Positions 1 through 5,364 of a stretch of 5,560 nucleotides of DNA are shown here, piece by piece. Position 1 is the stretch's first letter, and each line of letters begins with the position of its first letter. The stretch spans positions 1 to 5,560 of the forward strand of contig VBPK01000093.1 in NCBI GenBank assembly GCA_005877225.1. The letters run 5' to 3'. The notes under the pieces were generated by a model that saw only the letters and a program-made list of their open reading frames with translations, made no database searches and was not told the DNA's origin. Source of the DNA: Nitrososphaerota archaeon (GTDB taxonomy: Archaea; Thermoproteota; Nitrososphaeria; Nitrososphaerales; Gagatemarchaeaceae). A program made the position numbers and the translations under genes.

Positions 1-107
1 CGAAGGATGAGATAAGAGTACGGCGGAAGAGGATGCGCACGAAGCACGAGTTCAGTCTTGTCACGTGGACCCCCCGCGAGCTGCTGAATCTCCACCCATC
101 AACTTAA
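1..107 (+). CDS. Possible C-terminal tail of an unidentified protein (5' end outside window)
   Basis: From base 3 one rightward frame is open from the window edge to a TAA at 105-107, giving 34 residues ending in ...TPRELLNLHPST. The other two rightward frames hit stops within the first 15 bases. The peptide starts very basic (RVRRKRMRTK) and then becomes mixed, as a real protein end could. It has the same orientation as the next gene and ends 32 nt before that gene's start, which fits an operon. I recognise no family. At this length an open frame can arise by chance, and one leftward frame is also open across most of the stretch, so this is a weak call. Confidence 0.3.
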   Translation, partial: KDEIRVRRKRMRTKHEFSLVTWTPRELLNLHPST

Positions 108-109
108 AT
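104..109 (+). promoter_or_regulatory. Possible archaeal TATA-like box upstream of the DUF72 gene
   Basis: TTAAAT at 104-109 is the most AT-rich hexamer in a GC-rich stretch. Archaeal TATA boxes are centred about 26 nt before the transcript start, so transcription would begin near 132, just before the proposed ATG at 140. The position is suggestive, but the motif is short, and it overlaps the possible stop codon of the preceding frame. Confidence 0.3.
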
Positions 110-131
110 CGAGTGAGAATCAAGTTTCACC

Positions 132-135
132 GAGG
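132..135 (+). promoter_or_regulatory. Shine-Dalgarno motif supporting the ATG at 140
   Basis: GAGG lies 4 nt before the ATG at 140 and matches part of the archaeal anti-Shine-Dalgarno sequence. The in-frame ATG at 65 has no such motif. Together with the family's usual N-terminus this decides the start, although the spacing is on the short side. Confidence 0.5.
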
Positions 136-139
136 ACTG

Positions 140-1006
140 ATGGCAGAGCTCTACGTGGGGACCTCGGGCTGGTCCTACAATGAGTGGAGTGGCGTCTTCT
201 ATCCCTCGGGCAACACGAACAAGCTCTCGTACTACTCCAAGGTCTTCAACACAGTCGAAGTAGACTCGACCTTCTACGCATATCCGAGCAAGGGGCTCGT
301 TCATGGCTGGGCTCGGAACACCCCTAAGGGGTTCGTCTTCTCGGCGAAGTTGCCCAGGGCCATCACCCACGACAAGGTGCTAGACGTCGAAAAGGGGGCC
401 GAGGCAGACCTGCTGCGCTTTCTCGGACTGATGAAACCCCTGATCGCGAGCGGGAAGTTAGGCCCCCTTCTCATCCAGCTCCCCCCCAGCTGCACCCAGG
501 AGAGGGACGGCGAGAGAGTCAGGAGATTCCTAGAGATTATCCCCGAAGACATCATCTTCGCGATCGAGTTTCGGCACCCGTCTTGGCTGAAACAGTCGGT
601 CTGGGAGATGCTGACGGAGCACAACGTGGCGAACACAATCGTTGACGAGCCTCTCCTCCCCCCCGACCCCGTCGTGACCGCCGACTTCGCATTCGTCAGA
701 TGGCACGGAAGAGGCAGCCGCCCCTGGTACAACTACAGGTACAGCGAGAAGGAGCTCACCCCATGGGTCCCGAAGGTGAAGGACGTGGCGAAGAAGGTCA
801 AGCGTGTCTATGGTTACTTCAACAATCATTTTCACGGGTTCGCCGTGGAGAATTCGCTCAAGATGCTTCAGATGCTCGGGGAGGCTTCTCCACAGCAGCT
901 CGAAGTCAGGGAGCGAGCGACAAGGTACATCGACTCGAAGGACGAAGCGAGGGGGAGGGAGAAGGCGCAGGGAAGCATCCTCGAGTACATGTCAAGCGGA
1001 GGCTGA
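140..1006 (+). CDS. DUF72 (YecE-like) family protein, TIM-barrel fold
   Basis: This is a 288-residue member of DUF72, a family known to adopt a TIM-barrel fold but whose biochemical function is unestablished. Recognisable family blocks in order are YVGTSGWSY (residues 5-13), FYP (20-22), VEVDSTFY (39-46), TPKGFVFSAKLPRAITH (61-77), GPLLIQLPPS (108-117), AIEFRHPSW (141-149), VDEP (168-171), FVRWHGRG (185-192), the WYNYRY stretch (196-201) and VYGYFNNHFHGFAVENS (223-239). The ATG at 140 is preferred to the in-frame ATG at 65: the family normally begins a few residues before the VGTSGW block, and GAGG precedes 140. No signal peptide or membrane segment is visible, so the protein is probably cytoplasmic. 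The last 45 or so residues form a charged tail. The NAD kinase gene starts 3 nt after the stop, so the two are probably co-transcribed. The family call is firm; the role is unknown. Confidence 0.95.
   Translation: MAELYVGTSGWSYNEWSGVFYPSGNTNKLSYYSKVFNTVEVDSTFYAYPSKGLVHGWARNTPKGFVFSAKLPRAITHDKVLDVEKGAEADLLRFLGLMKPLIASGKLGPLLIQLPPSCTQERDGERVRRFLEIIPEDIIFAIEFRHPSWLKQSVWEMLTEHNVANTIVDEPLLPPDPVVTADFAFVRWHGRGSRPWYNYRYSEKELTPWVPKVKDVAKKVKRVYGYFNNHFHGFAVENSLKMLQMLGEASPQQLEVRERATRYIDSKDEARGREKAQGSILEYMSSGG
998..1002 (+). promoter_or_regulatory. Shine-Dalgarno motif inside the DUF72 3' end, for the NAD kinase TTG start
   Basis: GGAGG sits 7 nt before the TTG at 1010 and overlaps the last codons of the DUF72 gene. 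A strong motif at near-ideal spacing supports TTG as a true initiator and implies that translation of the kinase is coupled to the upstream gene. Confidence 0.75.
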
Positions 1007-1009
1007 CGC

Positions 1010-1822
1010 TTGAGGGCTACGGTACTCCTGGACCACGAGAGACCCAAAATCTCCATCGGAGAGGTAAGGGATGTCCTCAGGGGGGCGGGTCTGAAATTCT
1101 CGACAGAGAACCCGGATATTGGCGTAGTAATCGGGGGGGATGGTGTCTTCAGCTACTACGGAAGGATGCAGAACATCCCCCTCCTCTTCGTGGGCGTGAG
1201 GTCGGCCCAGGCGACGGGCTCAAAGGCCTTTCTCGCCGAGACCTACTTCGACGAACTCGAGAACGCGCTCATCGGTATTCGCGACGGAAGATACACCGTC
1301 GTGAGACACAAGCGGCTCGAGGTGCGCAAGAACGGAAGAAAGCTGGGGGAGGTCTTCACGGACGTCTATCTGCAGAGGGGCATTGAGAGCAACGGCCTCA
1401 GGTACAGAGTCGAGGTGAGCGGGGGTCAATCCTTTGGCGAATCGGCGATTGGAGACGGTGTCGCGATCTGCACGAGGGCAGGCTCGACGGGGTACTACTC
1501 CTACCCCGATAAGATCAAGACGGGGGACTGGCTGGAGAGCAGCCGTTACACGATCATCGGCGATGACGAGGTTGGCGTCTGTCACATCGTCCCGACGTTC
1601 ACCTCGAGGGACGGTTCGTCCCTGCAGCCCCTGAGGTACACCGTTCCTTGGGAGAGCAGGGTCACAGTCAGGCTGGTCCGCGAGGCTGATGCGAGGCTCT
1701 ACGGCGTGACGGAGGACCGTAGAGGCGTCAGGGTGGGAGCGAAGGACCTCGTAACGGTAATGCCGAGCGCGGGAACGACGCGCCTGATAAAGCTCGCGGC
1801 GCACCTGGAGAGCAAGTCCTGA
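1010..1822 (+). CDS. NAD(+) kinase, ATP-NAD kinase family, with divergent substrate motifs
   Basis: A 270-residue protein close to the usual NAD kinase length. This family phosphorylates NAD (often also NADH) to NADP in the cytoplasm, feeding biosynthetic reductions. The N-terminal domain holds GGDG at 42-45 (VVIGGDGVF), whose Asp44 is expected to be catalytic, followed by IPLLFVGVRS at 56-65 in place of the usual IPVLGIN segment. The C-terminal domain holds GDGVAICTRAGSTGYY at 148-163, matching the family's DGLIVSTPTGSTAY block, and a later VPTFTSRDGSSLQPLRYTVP block typical of the beta-rich half. Two oddities stand out: the NAD-contacting Asn-Glu pair appears as Thr-Asp (TDVYLQRG, from 117), and TPTGST is TRAGST. 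The start is TTG, chosen because GGAGG lies 7 nt upstream and the protein begins in register with the family. It is probably co-transcribed with the DUF72 gene. Lipid kinases of the diacylglycerol type share GGDG but lack the GSTGY block, so NAD kinase is preferred; its activity is inferred. Confidence 0.87.
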   Translation: MRATVLLDHERPKISIGEVRDVLRGAGLKFSTENPDIGVVIGGDGVFSYYGRMQNIPLLFVGVRSAQATGSKAFLAETYFDELENALIGIRDGRYTVVRHKRLEVRKNGRKLGEVFTDVYLQRGIESNGLRYRVEVSGGQSFGESAIGDGVAICTRAGSTGYYSYPDKIKTGDWLESSRYTIIGDDEVGVCHIVPTFTSRDGSSLQPLRYTVPWESRVTVRLVREADARLYGVTEDRRGVRVGAKDLVTVMPSAGTTRLIKLAAHLESKS

Positions 1823-1856
1823 GCTCCGAGAAGGAATTCTTGGCGAAACAAAGTGA

Positions 1857-1862
1857 GAGGTG
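1857..1862 (+). promoter_or_regulatory. Shine-Dalgarno motif deciding the TTG start of the DUF4260 gene
   Basis: GAGGTG lies 9 nt before the TTG at 1872 and is an almost full match to the archaeal anti-Shine-Dalgarno sequence. An in-frame TGA at 1863-1865 rules out any earlier start, and no later in-frame ATG exists in the short protein, so this motif fixes the initiator. Confidence 0.75.
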
Positions 1863-1871
1863 TGAAGAAAC

Positions 1872-2285
1872 TTGTCTGGTAACCCGAAGTTCGGTCCGGA
1901 CTTTCAGGATGCCAGGTCTACCCTCTACAGGGCGGAGTACGCCGCGGTCACGCTCGCGCTAATAGGGTACCTGATTTGGCGATCCCTGTATCTCGGCGGA
2001 CTGGATTGGCTACAGACGATATTCTGGGCCGTCCTCCCCGACTTGGCCGCCTTCATCCCGATTGGCGCCTCGTCGAAACGGAGGGAGTGGCCTGGCTGGG
2101 GCGCCGACCTCTACAACCTATTCCATACAGTTCTTGTGTGGGGTGTGGCCTTCGCAGCCTCTTGGCTCTTCCTGACGGGGATCTACTGGCCAATCTTCGG
2201 TTGGCTCGGCCACATTACAGCCGACCGCGCCCTCGGGTATGGGCTTAGGCGGGCCTCGAAGCCCACTCGGCCAGAGGAGACTTGA
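1872..2285 (+). CDS. DUF4260 family small integral membrane protein
   Basis: A 137-residue hydrophobic protein of unknown function. It matches DUF4260 through LPDLAAF (residues 55-61), ADLYNLFHT (78-86) and the family-typical end GWLGHITADRALGYGLR (110-126). Probable membrane segments lie at about 22-42, 47-66 and 86-106, and the C-terminal block may be membrane-associated. The conserved His85, His114 and Asp118 are polar residues in or near the membrane and may be functional, which is my inference. The TTG start is fixed by the upstream GAGGTG and by an in-frame stop at 1863-1865. The gene follows the NAD kinase after 49 nt in the same orientation and could be read through from it, though the link in function is not obvious. 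The TauE-like gene begins about 40 nt after its stop. The family call is firm; the role is unknown. Confidence 0.85.
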   Translation: MSGNPKFGPDFQDARSTLYRAEYAAVTLALIGYLIWRSLYLGGLDWLQTIFWAVLPDLAAFIPIGASSKRREWPGWGADLYNLFHTVLVWGVAFAASWLFLTGIYWPIFGWLGHITADRALGYGLRRASKPTRPEET

Positions 2286-2325
2286 CCGCGATAGTAGCCT
2301 GAAATACGCTCACACTTCTCGGATT

Positions 2326-3204
2326 GTGGTGGAATCCCGTAGAACGGATGCGCGGTTCGTCCTAATCTCCTTGGGTTCCGGACTATTCACGGGAGTCCTT
2401 GCGGGTCTCGTCGGGTTGGGTGGGGCTGAAGAACGCATCCCGTTCATCCTCTACGCCATCAGGGTTCCCCTGAACGACGCGATAGTAGCTAACCTAATCA
2501 TCAGTTTCGCCACCTCGGCGGTGAGCTTCGCTCTGAGGGTGCAGGCCGGATTCGTGACGCTGGATGCTATTACTATTGGTGCGGCGATGATAGTGGGCTC
2601 ACTGATGGGCGCCTACGCCGGCTCAGTTCTGAGCCACCGATTATCGGAGAGGAGGCTTAAGGCGGCGATAGCTTTGATCCTCTCCCTGGTCGTGGCACGT
2701 CTTGTTCTGGATTTGCTCGGCGGGGTGAGCTTCTCCTTCGGATCGATTCCATCGATTCTTGAGCTACCGACGGCCGCCTTCTTCGGGCTTCTGGTCGGCG
2801 TGATCTCGGGCGCCGTGGGTGTCGCGGGAGGCGAGTACCGCATACCTGTGCTTGTCTTCCTCTTCGGGCTCGGCATCAAGGTCGCGGGAACCACAAGCCA
2901 GCTGGTTTCACTCCCGACTGTCATTGTTGCCCTCTGGAAGCACAAGGTGATGGGTTTCGTTACCCGTGAGGGTCTCAGGGTAGCCGCGGCGATGGGAACC
3001 GGCTCGGTGGTCGGAGCAGCCATCGGGAGCGTGATACTAGTCTCCTCAAGTGGAAAAATCGTGGAGCTTGTTTTCATCCTACTGCTGCTTTACACGATTG
3101 CCAGGCTCCTCCTAGAATTGCGGACGGGGGTAGGTCTACGGGGCAAGGTCGAGCCTGACTCCGTCCGAGTATTCTCGGAAGCCGGGCGAGGGCTTCCTCA
3201 GTAG
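2326..3204 (+). CDS. TauE/SafE-family membrane transporter (putative sulfite or organosulfonate exporter)
   Basis: A hydrophobic protein with about eight likely membrane segments and the two-half internal repeat of the TauE/SafE family, whose studied members move sulfite, sulfoacetate or related anions across the cytoplasmic membrane. Counting from the GTG at 2326, half one carries TGVLAGLVGLGGAEERIP (residues 22-39) and half two GLLVGVISGAVGVAGGEYRIP (154-174); each is followed by hydrophobic helices. Both halves place E-x-R-I-P where many family members have a Gly-rich, uncharged GGG-x-x-x-P stretch, so the substrate may differ. The start is uncertain. An ATG at 2239 would add 29 polar residues, overlap the DUF4260 gene by 47 nt and lacks a Shine-Dalgarno motif. 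Tandem GTG codons at 2326 and 2329 sit directly before the first hydrophobic segment, with GAAATA at 2301-2306 at TATA distance, hinting at a leaderless transcript. The GTG start gives 292 residues. The gene converges on the ABC permease gene. Confidence 0.82.
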   Translation: MVESRRTDARFVLISLGSGLFTGVLAGLVGLGGAEERIPFILYAIRVPLNDAIVANLIISFATSAVSFALRVQAGFVTLDAITIGAAMIVGSLMGAYAGSVLSHRLSERRLKAAIALILSLVVARLVLDLLGGVSFSFGSIPSILELPTAAFFGLLVGVISGAVGVAGGEYRIPVLVFLFGLGIKVAGTTSQLVSLPTVIVALWKHKVMGFVTREGLRVAAAMGTGSVVGAAIGSVILVSSSGKIVELVFILLLLYTIARLLLELRTGVGLRGKVEPDSVRVFSEAGRGLPQ

Positions 3205-3282
3205 AGACCTTCGTCGTTGATTCTGGAGTGAAATATCTCAGGACCGAACGTTTGGAACGACTCGATACTGCATCTCGGAGCG

Positions 3283-3308
3283 TGGAGGAATCAGCTTTCC
3301 TTCCTCCA
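3283..3308. terminator. Perfect 8-bp inverted repeat between convergent genes, possible bidirectional terminator
   Basis: TGGAGGAA (3283-3290) and TTCCTCCA (3301-3308) are perfect reverse complements around a 10-nt loop. They lie 79 nt past the TauE-like stop and 14 nt past the permease stop, where both transcripts should end. Neither strand has a T-run right after the stem, which archaeal termination usually uses, so the element may instead stabilise mRNA 3' ends or be chance. The rest of the 117-nt gap shows nothing I can name. Confidence 0.35.
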
Positions 3309-3321
3309 ACGAACTCTCCTG

Positions 3322-4185
3322 TCAGGTAAACTCCTTCCTTTCGAAGAGTATCAAGCCGAGAGCCGCGGTGACGATGAAGTAGGCCGCAATTATCGCCAGC
3401 CCCTCAGGGATTGTCGCATTGTATAGGGTCAGAGTGGGCCCGTTGGGCCCAAACCCTCGCACCGTGGTGGTATGGGCGGGGTACTCGGTGCTCAGGACGC
3501 TGCCTATTATCTGTGCGCCATACGTAAGGATGAACCAAGGCTCTATCTGCACAAGGTTCGCGACGAGCGTCTCAATGAGATTGAACGCGAAGAGGAAGAG
3601 GACCGCTGTGACTAGGATGGAGTACGAGGTGCTCTTGAAGAGGGAGCTGAAGAAGAAGGTGAACCCGAGCACAGCGACGAGGTAGAACCACGCGAGGAGG
3701 ACGGATTCACCGAATTGATAAGGAACACTCATGCCGAAGTAGTAGGCCCCGTTGCCGAGGGTAATCGCCGTGAAGACAACCAGGATCATCGACGAGGCGA
3801 GGAGAGCAGCCAGCCACTTTCCAGCATAGACAGACGACCTTCTGATGGGATGGGGCAGTGAGAAGTAGCCTGTCCTGTTCTGAAACTCTCCCGAGATCGC
3901 GTCTCCTCCGAAAAAGATCCCGAATAGCGCGACGAGGAAGACCGCGGAGGTGCCCCACCAGCTCGAGTAGAAGGACAACCCGGAAGTGAGAAAACTCGCT
4001 GGACGATAGTAGCCGACTACAATGGTCAGGATGGCACTTATCAGAAGCACGATCACCAGAAGTATGAAGAACCTTCTAGACCTGAGGTAATCAAGGAAGG
4101 TGTACTTCATGGTGACGCCAACCTGCGTTAGACTGCCGGGAACCTGATTTTTTGAAGCGACTTCGGTCGAATTCACTCTGATCAC
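3322..4185 (-). CDS. ABC-2 type transporter permease
   Basis: The membrane half of an ABC-2 export system, partnered with the ATPase encoded just upstream. It has 287 residues from the GTG at 4185, with about six membrane segments near 38-60, 76-94, 124-147, 160-180, 185-208 and 262-280. The hallmark is GGDAISGEFQNRTGYFSLPH (93-112) followed by PIRRSSVYAGKW (113-124), the D-x-ISGE...P-x-R...GK pattern between the second and third segments of ABC-2 permeases. A large outside loop rich in Thr, Gly and Pro precedes the last segment, and the protein ends in the usual ERKEF-type tail. GTG at 4185 overlaps the ATPase TGA by 4 nt (GTGA), implying coupled translation, with AAGGA nearby. An internal ATG at 4110 would give 262 residues and the more typical family N-terminus (MKYTFLDYLRSRRFF); I cannot exclude it. 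The exported substrate (lipid, drug, peptide or polysaccharide) cannot be read from the sequence. Confidence 0.9.
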   Translation of the reverse strand: MIRVNSTEVASKNQVPGSLTQVGVTMKYTFLDYLRSRRFFILLVIVLLISAILTIVVGYYRPASFLTSGLSFYSSWWGTSAVFLVALFGIFFGGDAISGEFQNRTGYFSLPHPIRRSSVYAGKWLAALLASSMILVVFTAITLGNGAYYFGMSVPYQFGESVLLAWFYLVAVLGFTFFFSSLFKSTSYSILVTAVLFLFAFNLIETLVANLVQIEPWFILTYGAQIIGSVLSTEYPAHTTTVRGFGPNGPTLTLYNATIPEGLAIIAAYFIVTAALGLILFERKEFT

Positions 4186-5129
4186 TTCGTGTCCTTGATG
4201 AGGCTGAGATAGACGTCTTCGAGGGCCGAGGAAGCGGGTTTGTAGCTGATTACTCCCAGGTTCATTCCCACCAGGTTAGAGAGGAGTCTCTCCTGGGTGC
4301 TCGCCCCCCCGTTGAACCTTATCCTCAGGGTTCTATCGTCCACCCTTTCGGCCGAGGTTACTCCGGGAACTCCCGAAGCAATCCTCCCGTTGACGCCTCC
4401 GTCGAGAGGGCGAAGAAATCCTACCTCGACGATGTTCTCGCCTCCCGAGAATCTGCTTGTCACGTTGGAAAGAGTGTCGTAGACGAGCAGCTTTCCGTGG
4501 TCGATCATCGCGACCTCGTCGCAGATGTCGGTCACCTCGCTCAGGAGGTGCGAGCTCATGAAGATTAGACGTTGTTTGCCCTTCAGTGACTTCACAATGT
4601 CCCTCACCTCGCTCATCCCCCGCGGGTCGAGCCCGGTTGACGGCTCGTCCAGCAGGAAGATCCTCGGGTCGCTCAGCAACGCCGCGGCGATGTTTATTCT
4701 CTGCTTCATTCCCTTCGAGAACTTCCCCACCCTTTTGTCGACCCACTCATCCATCCGAACCTCGGTGACTACATCCTCGATTCTCTTTTTCCGCTCTGCG
4801 GCGGGTACCCCCCTGGTCTCTGCGACCATACTGAGCGCCTCTCTCGGAGTCAGCGAAGGGTAGATCTCGGGCGTCTCGATCAGGGTGCCAACCGACTCGA
4901 GGGCCTTCTTCTTCCGAGTGTGCACGTTGACGCCGTTTACAAGGGCCTCCCCCGAGGAAGCCCTAATGAGGTCAGTGAACAGCTTTAGAGTGGTCGTCTT
5001 CCCGGCGCCGTTGGGCCCCAAGAAACCCACGCACTTCGACCCCTCGACGTTCAGGTTCAAGCTGTCGAGGGCGGTGAAGGATCCGTATCTCTTTGTGAGA
5101 CCTACTGCCTGAATCGAGGGTTCGTTCAA
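4182..5129 (-). CDS. ABC transporter ATP-binding protein (ABC-2 export family)
   Basis: The cytoplasmic ATPase that would drive the neighbouring permease. From the TTG at 5129 it has 315 residues, normal for this family, starting MNEPSIQAVGLTKRYG. Visible motifs: A-loop Tyr15; Walker A GPNGAGKTT (38-46); Q-loop region GTLIETPEIYPSLT (81-94), where Glu85 stands near the usual Gln, as in bacitracin- and lantibiotic-type exporters; signature FSKGMKQR (137-144) in place of LSGGQ; Walker B IFLLDEP (157-163) with catalytic Glu162; D-loop GLDP (166-169); switch His194. Beyond about residue 210 a C-terminal domain resembles the accessory domain of ABC-2 ATPases. The TTG is preferred because AGAGG and GGTGA lie just upstream. 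The frame stays open to 5450, but that extension has no family similarity and runs antisense-free into the neighbouring gene's coding region on the same strand. It is co-transcribed with the permease (4-nt overlap). Confidence 0.93.
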   Translation of the reverse strand: MNEPSIQAVGLTKRYGSFTALDSLNLNVEGSKCVGFLGPNGAGKTTTLKLFTDLIRASSGEALVNGVNVHTRKKKALESVGTLIETPEIYPSLTPREALSMVAETRGVPAAERKKRIEDVVTEVRMDEWVDKRVGKFSKGMKQRINIAAALLSDPRIFLLDEPSTGLDPRGMSEVRDIVKSLKGKQRLIFMSSHLLSEVTDICDEVAMIDHGKLLVYDTLSNVTSRFSGGENIVEVGFLRPLDGGVNGRIASGVPGVTSAERVDDRTLRIRFNGGASTQERLLSNLVGMNLGVISYKPASSALEDVYLSLIKDTK

Positions 5130-5133
5130 TCTT

Positions 5134-5144
5134 CCTCTTTCACC
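5134..5144 (-). promoter_or_regulatory. Shine-Dalgarno motifs supporting the TTG start of the ABC ATPase
   Basis: On the minus strand GGTGA (5144-5140) and AGAGG (5138-5134) precede the TTG at 5129 by 10 and 4 nt. GGTGA is an exact piece of the archaeal anti-Shine-Dalgarno complement. Their presence, plus the start of family similarity immediately after the TTG, fixes the initiator. Confidence 0.6.
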
Positions 5145-5167
5145 GACGAACTCGCGCGTCAAGGCGG

Positions 5168-5173
5168 TTAAAA
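5168..5173 (-). promoter_or_regulatory. TATA-like box of the ABC transporter operon
   Basis: On the minus strand TTTTAA (within GCTTTTAACC) is an AT-rich block in GC-rich surroundings, 39 nt before the ATPase TTG. With the archaeal spacing of about 26 nt, transcription would begin near 5145, giving a short leader that just includes the Shine-Dalgarno motifs. This coherent geometry makes it the best promoter candidate in the window. No operator-like dyad overlaps it. Confidence 0.5.
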
Positions 5174-5256
5174 GCGTGGCGTGTGCACGATACGTATTCA
5201 GGATAGGTCGCCACGGCTGACCGGGCCGGACGCGGCAAGAGCCTACCCATAGCGGG

Positions 5257-5280
5257 AAAAGCCTAGAGAGGCGGCTCTCT
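5257..5280 (-). terminator. Possible terminator hairpin of the secreted-protein gene
   Basis: On the minus strand AGAGAG, a 4-nt loop (CCGC) and CTCTCT form a 6-bp stem at 5280-5265. AGGC and then TTTT (5260-5257) follow. This resembles a weak stem plus T-run terminator, 85 nt past the stop of the upstream secreted-protein gene and before the ABC promoter. The T-run is only four bases, so support is modest. Confidence 0.35.
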
Positions 5281-5320
5281 GAGAGGAAGTGGGTGACGAT
5301 CGTCGCTGTCCGCGCCTGGA

Positions 5321-5347
5321 CTCTATCGGAATCGTTCCTCGATAGAG
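5321..5347. repeat. Perfect 8-bp inverted repeat after the secreted-protein gene
   Basis: CTCTATCG (5321-5328) and CGATAGAG (5340-5347) are exact reverse complements with an 11-nt loop. The repeat begins 17 nt past the secreted-protein stop on the minus strand. No T-run follows on either strand. It could be a 3' mRNA structure, a regulator site or chance; its position makes an RNA 3' element most likely. Confidence 0.4.
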
Positions 5348-5364
5348 ACTCGTAGCAGGTAGCG

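Noticed and set aside
65..139. Earlier ATG start for the DUF72 gene
   Set aside because: The 25 added residues are not family-like and overlap the possible upstream gene tail and the TATA-like box; the ATG at 140 has GAGG before it.
700..1386. A 228-codon rightward open frame overlapping DUF72 and the NAD kinase
   Set aside because: The translation is rich in Arg, Gly and charged low-complexity runs, typical of an out-of-frame reading of GC-rich coding DNA; both overlapped genes are clear family members.
1220..1804. A 194-codon leftward open frame opposite the NAD kinase
   Set aside because: It is antisense to a well-supported gene, Arg- and Asp-rich, and has no recognisable domain.
2239..2325. 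Earlier ATG start for the TauE-like gene
   Set aside because: It overlaps the DUF4260 gene by 47 nt, lacks a Shine-Dalgarno motif and adds polar residues unlike the family start. Kept only as an alternative.
2613..3077. A 154-codon leftward open frame opposite the TauE-like gene
   Set aside because: It has a Thr/Pro/Ser-rich composition expected of an antisense reading of a membrane-protein gene, and no recognisable domain.
3435..3451. GGGCCC repeated around a 3-nt gap, looking like a dyad
   Set aside because: It lies inside the permease gene and is explained by Gly-Pro and Asn-Gly-Pro codons there; the position is not regulatory.
4333..4746. A 137-codon leftward frame within the ABC ATPase
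   Set aside because: It lies in another frame of a clear ATPase and is Arg/Gly/Glu-rich with no domain.
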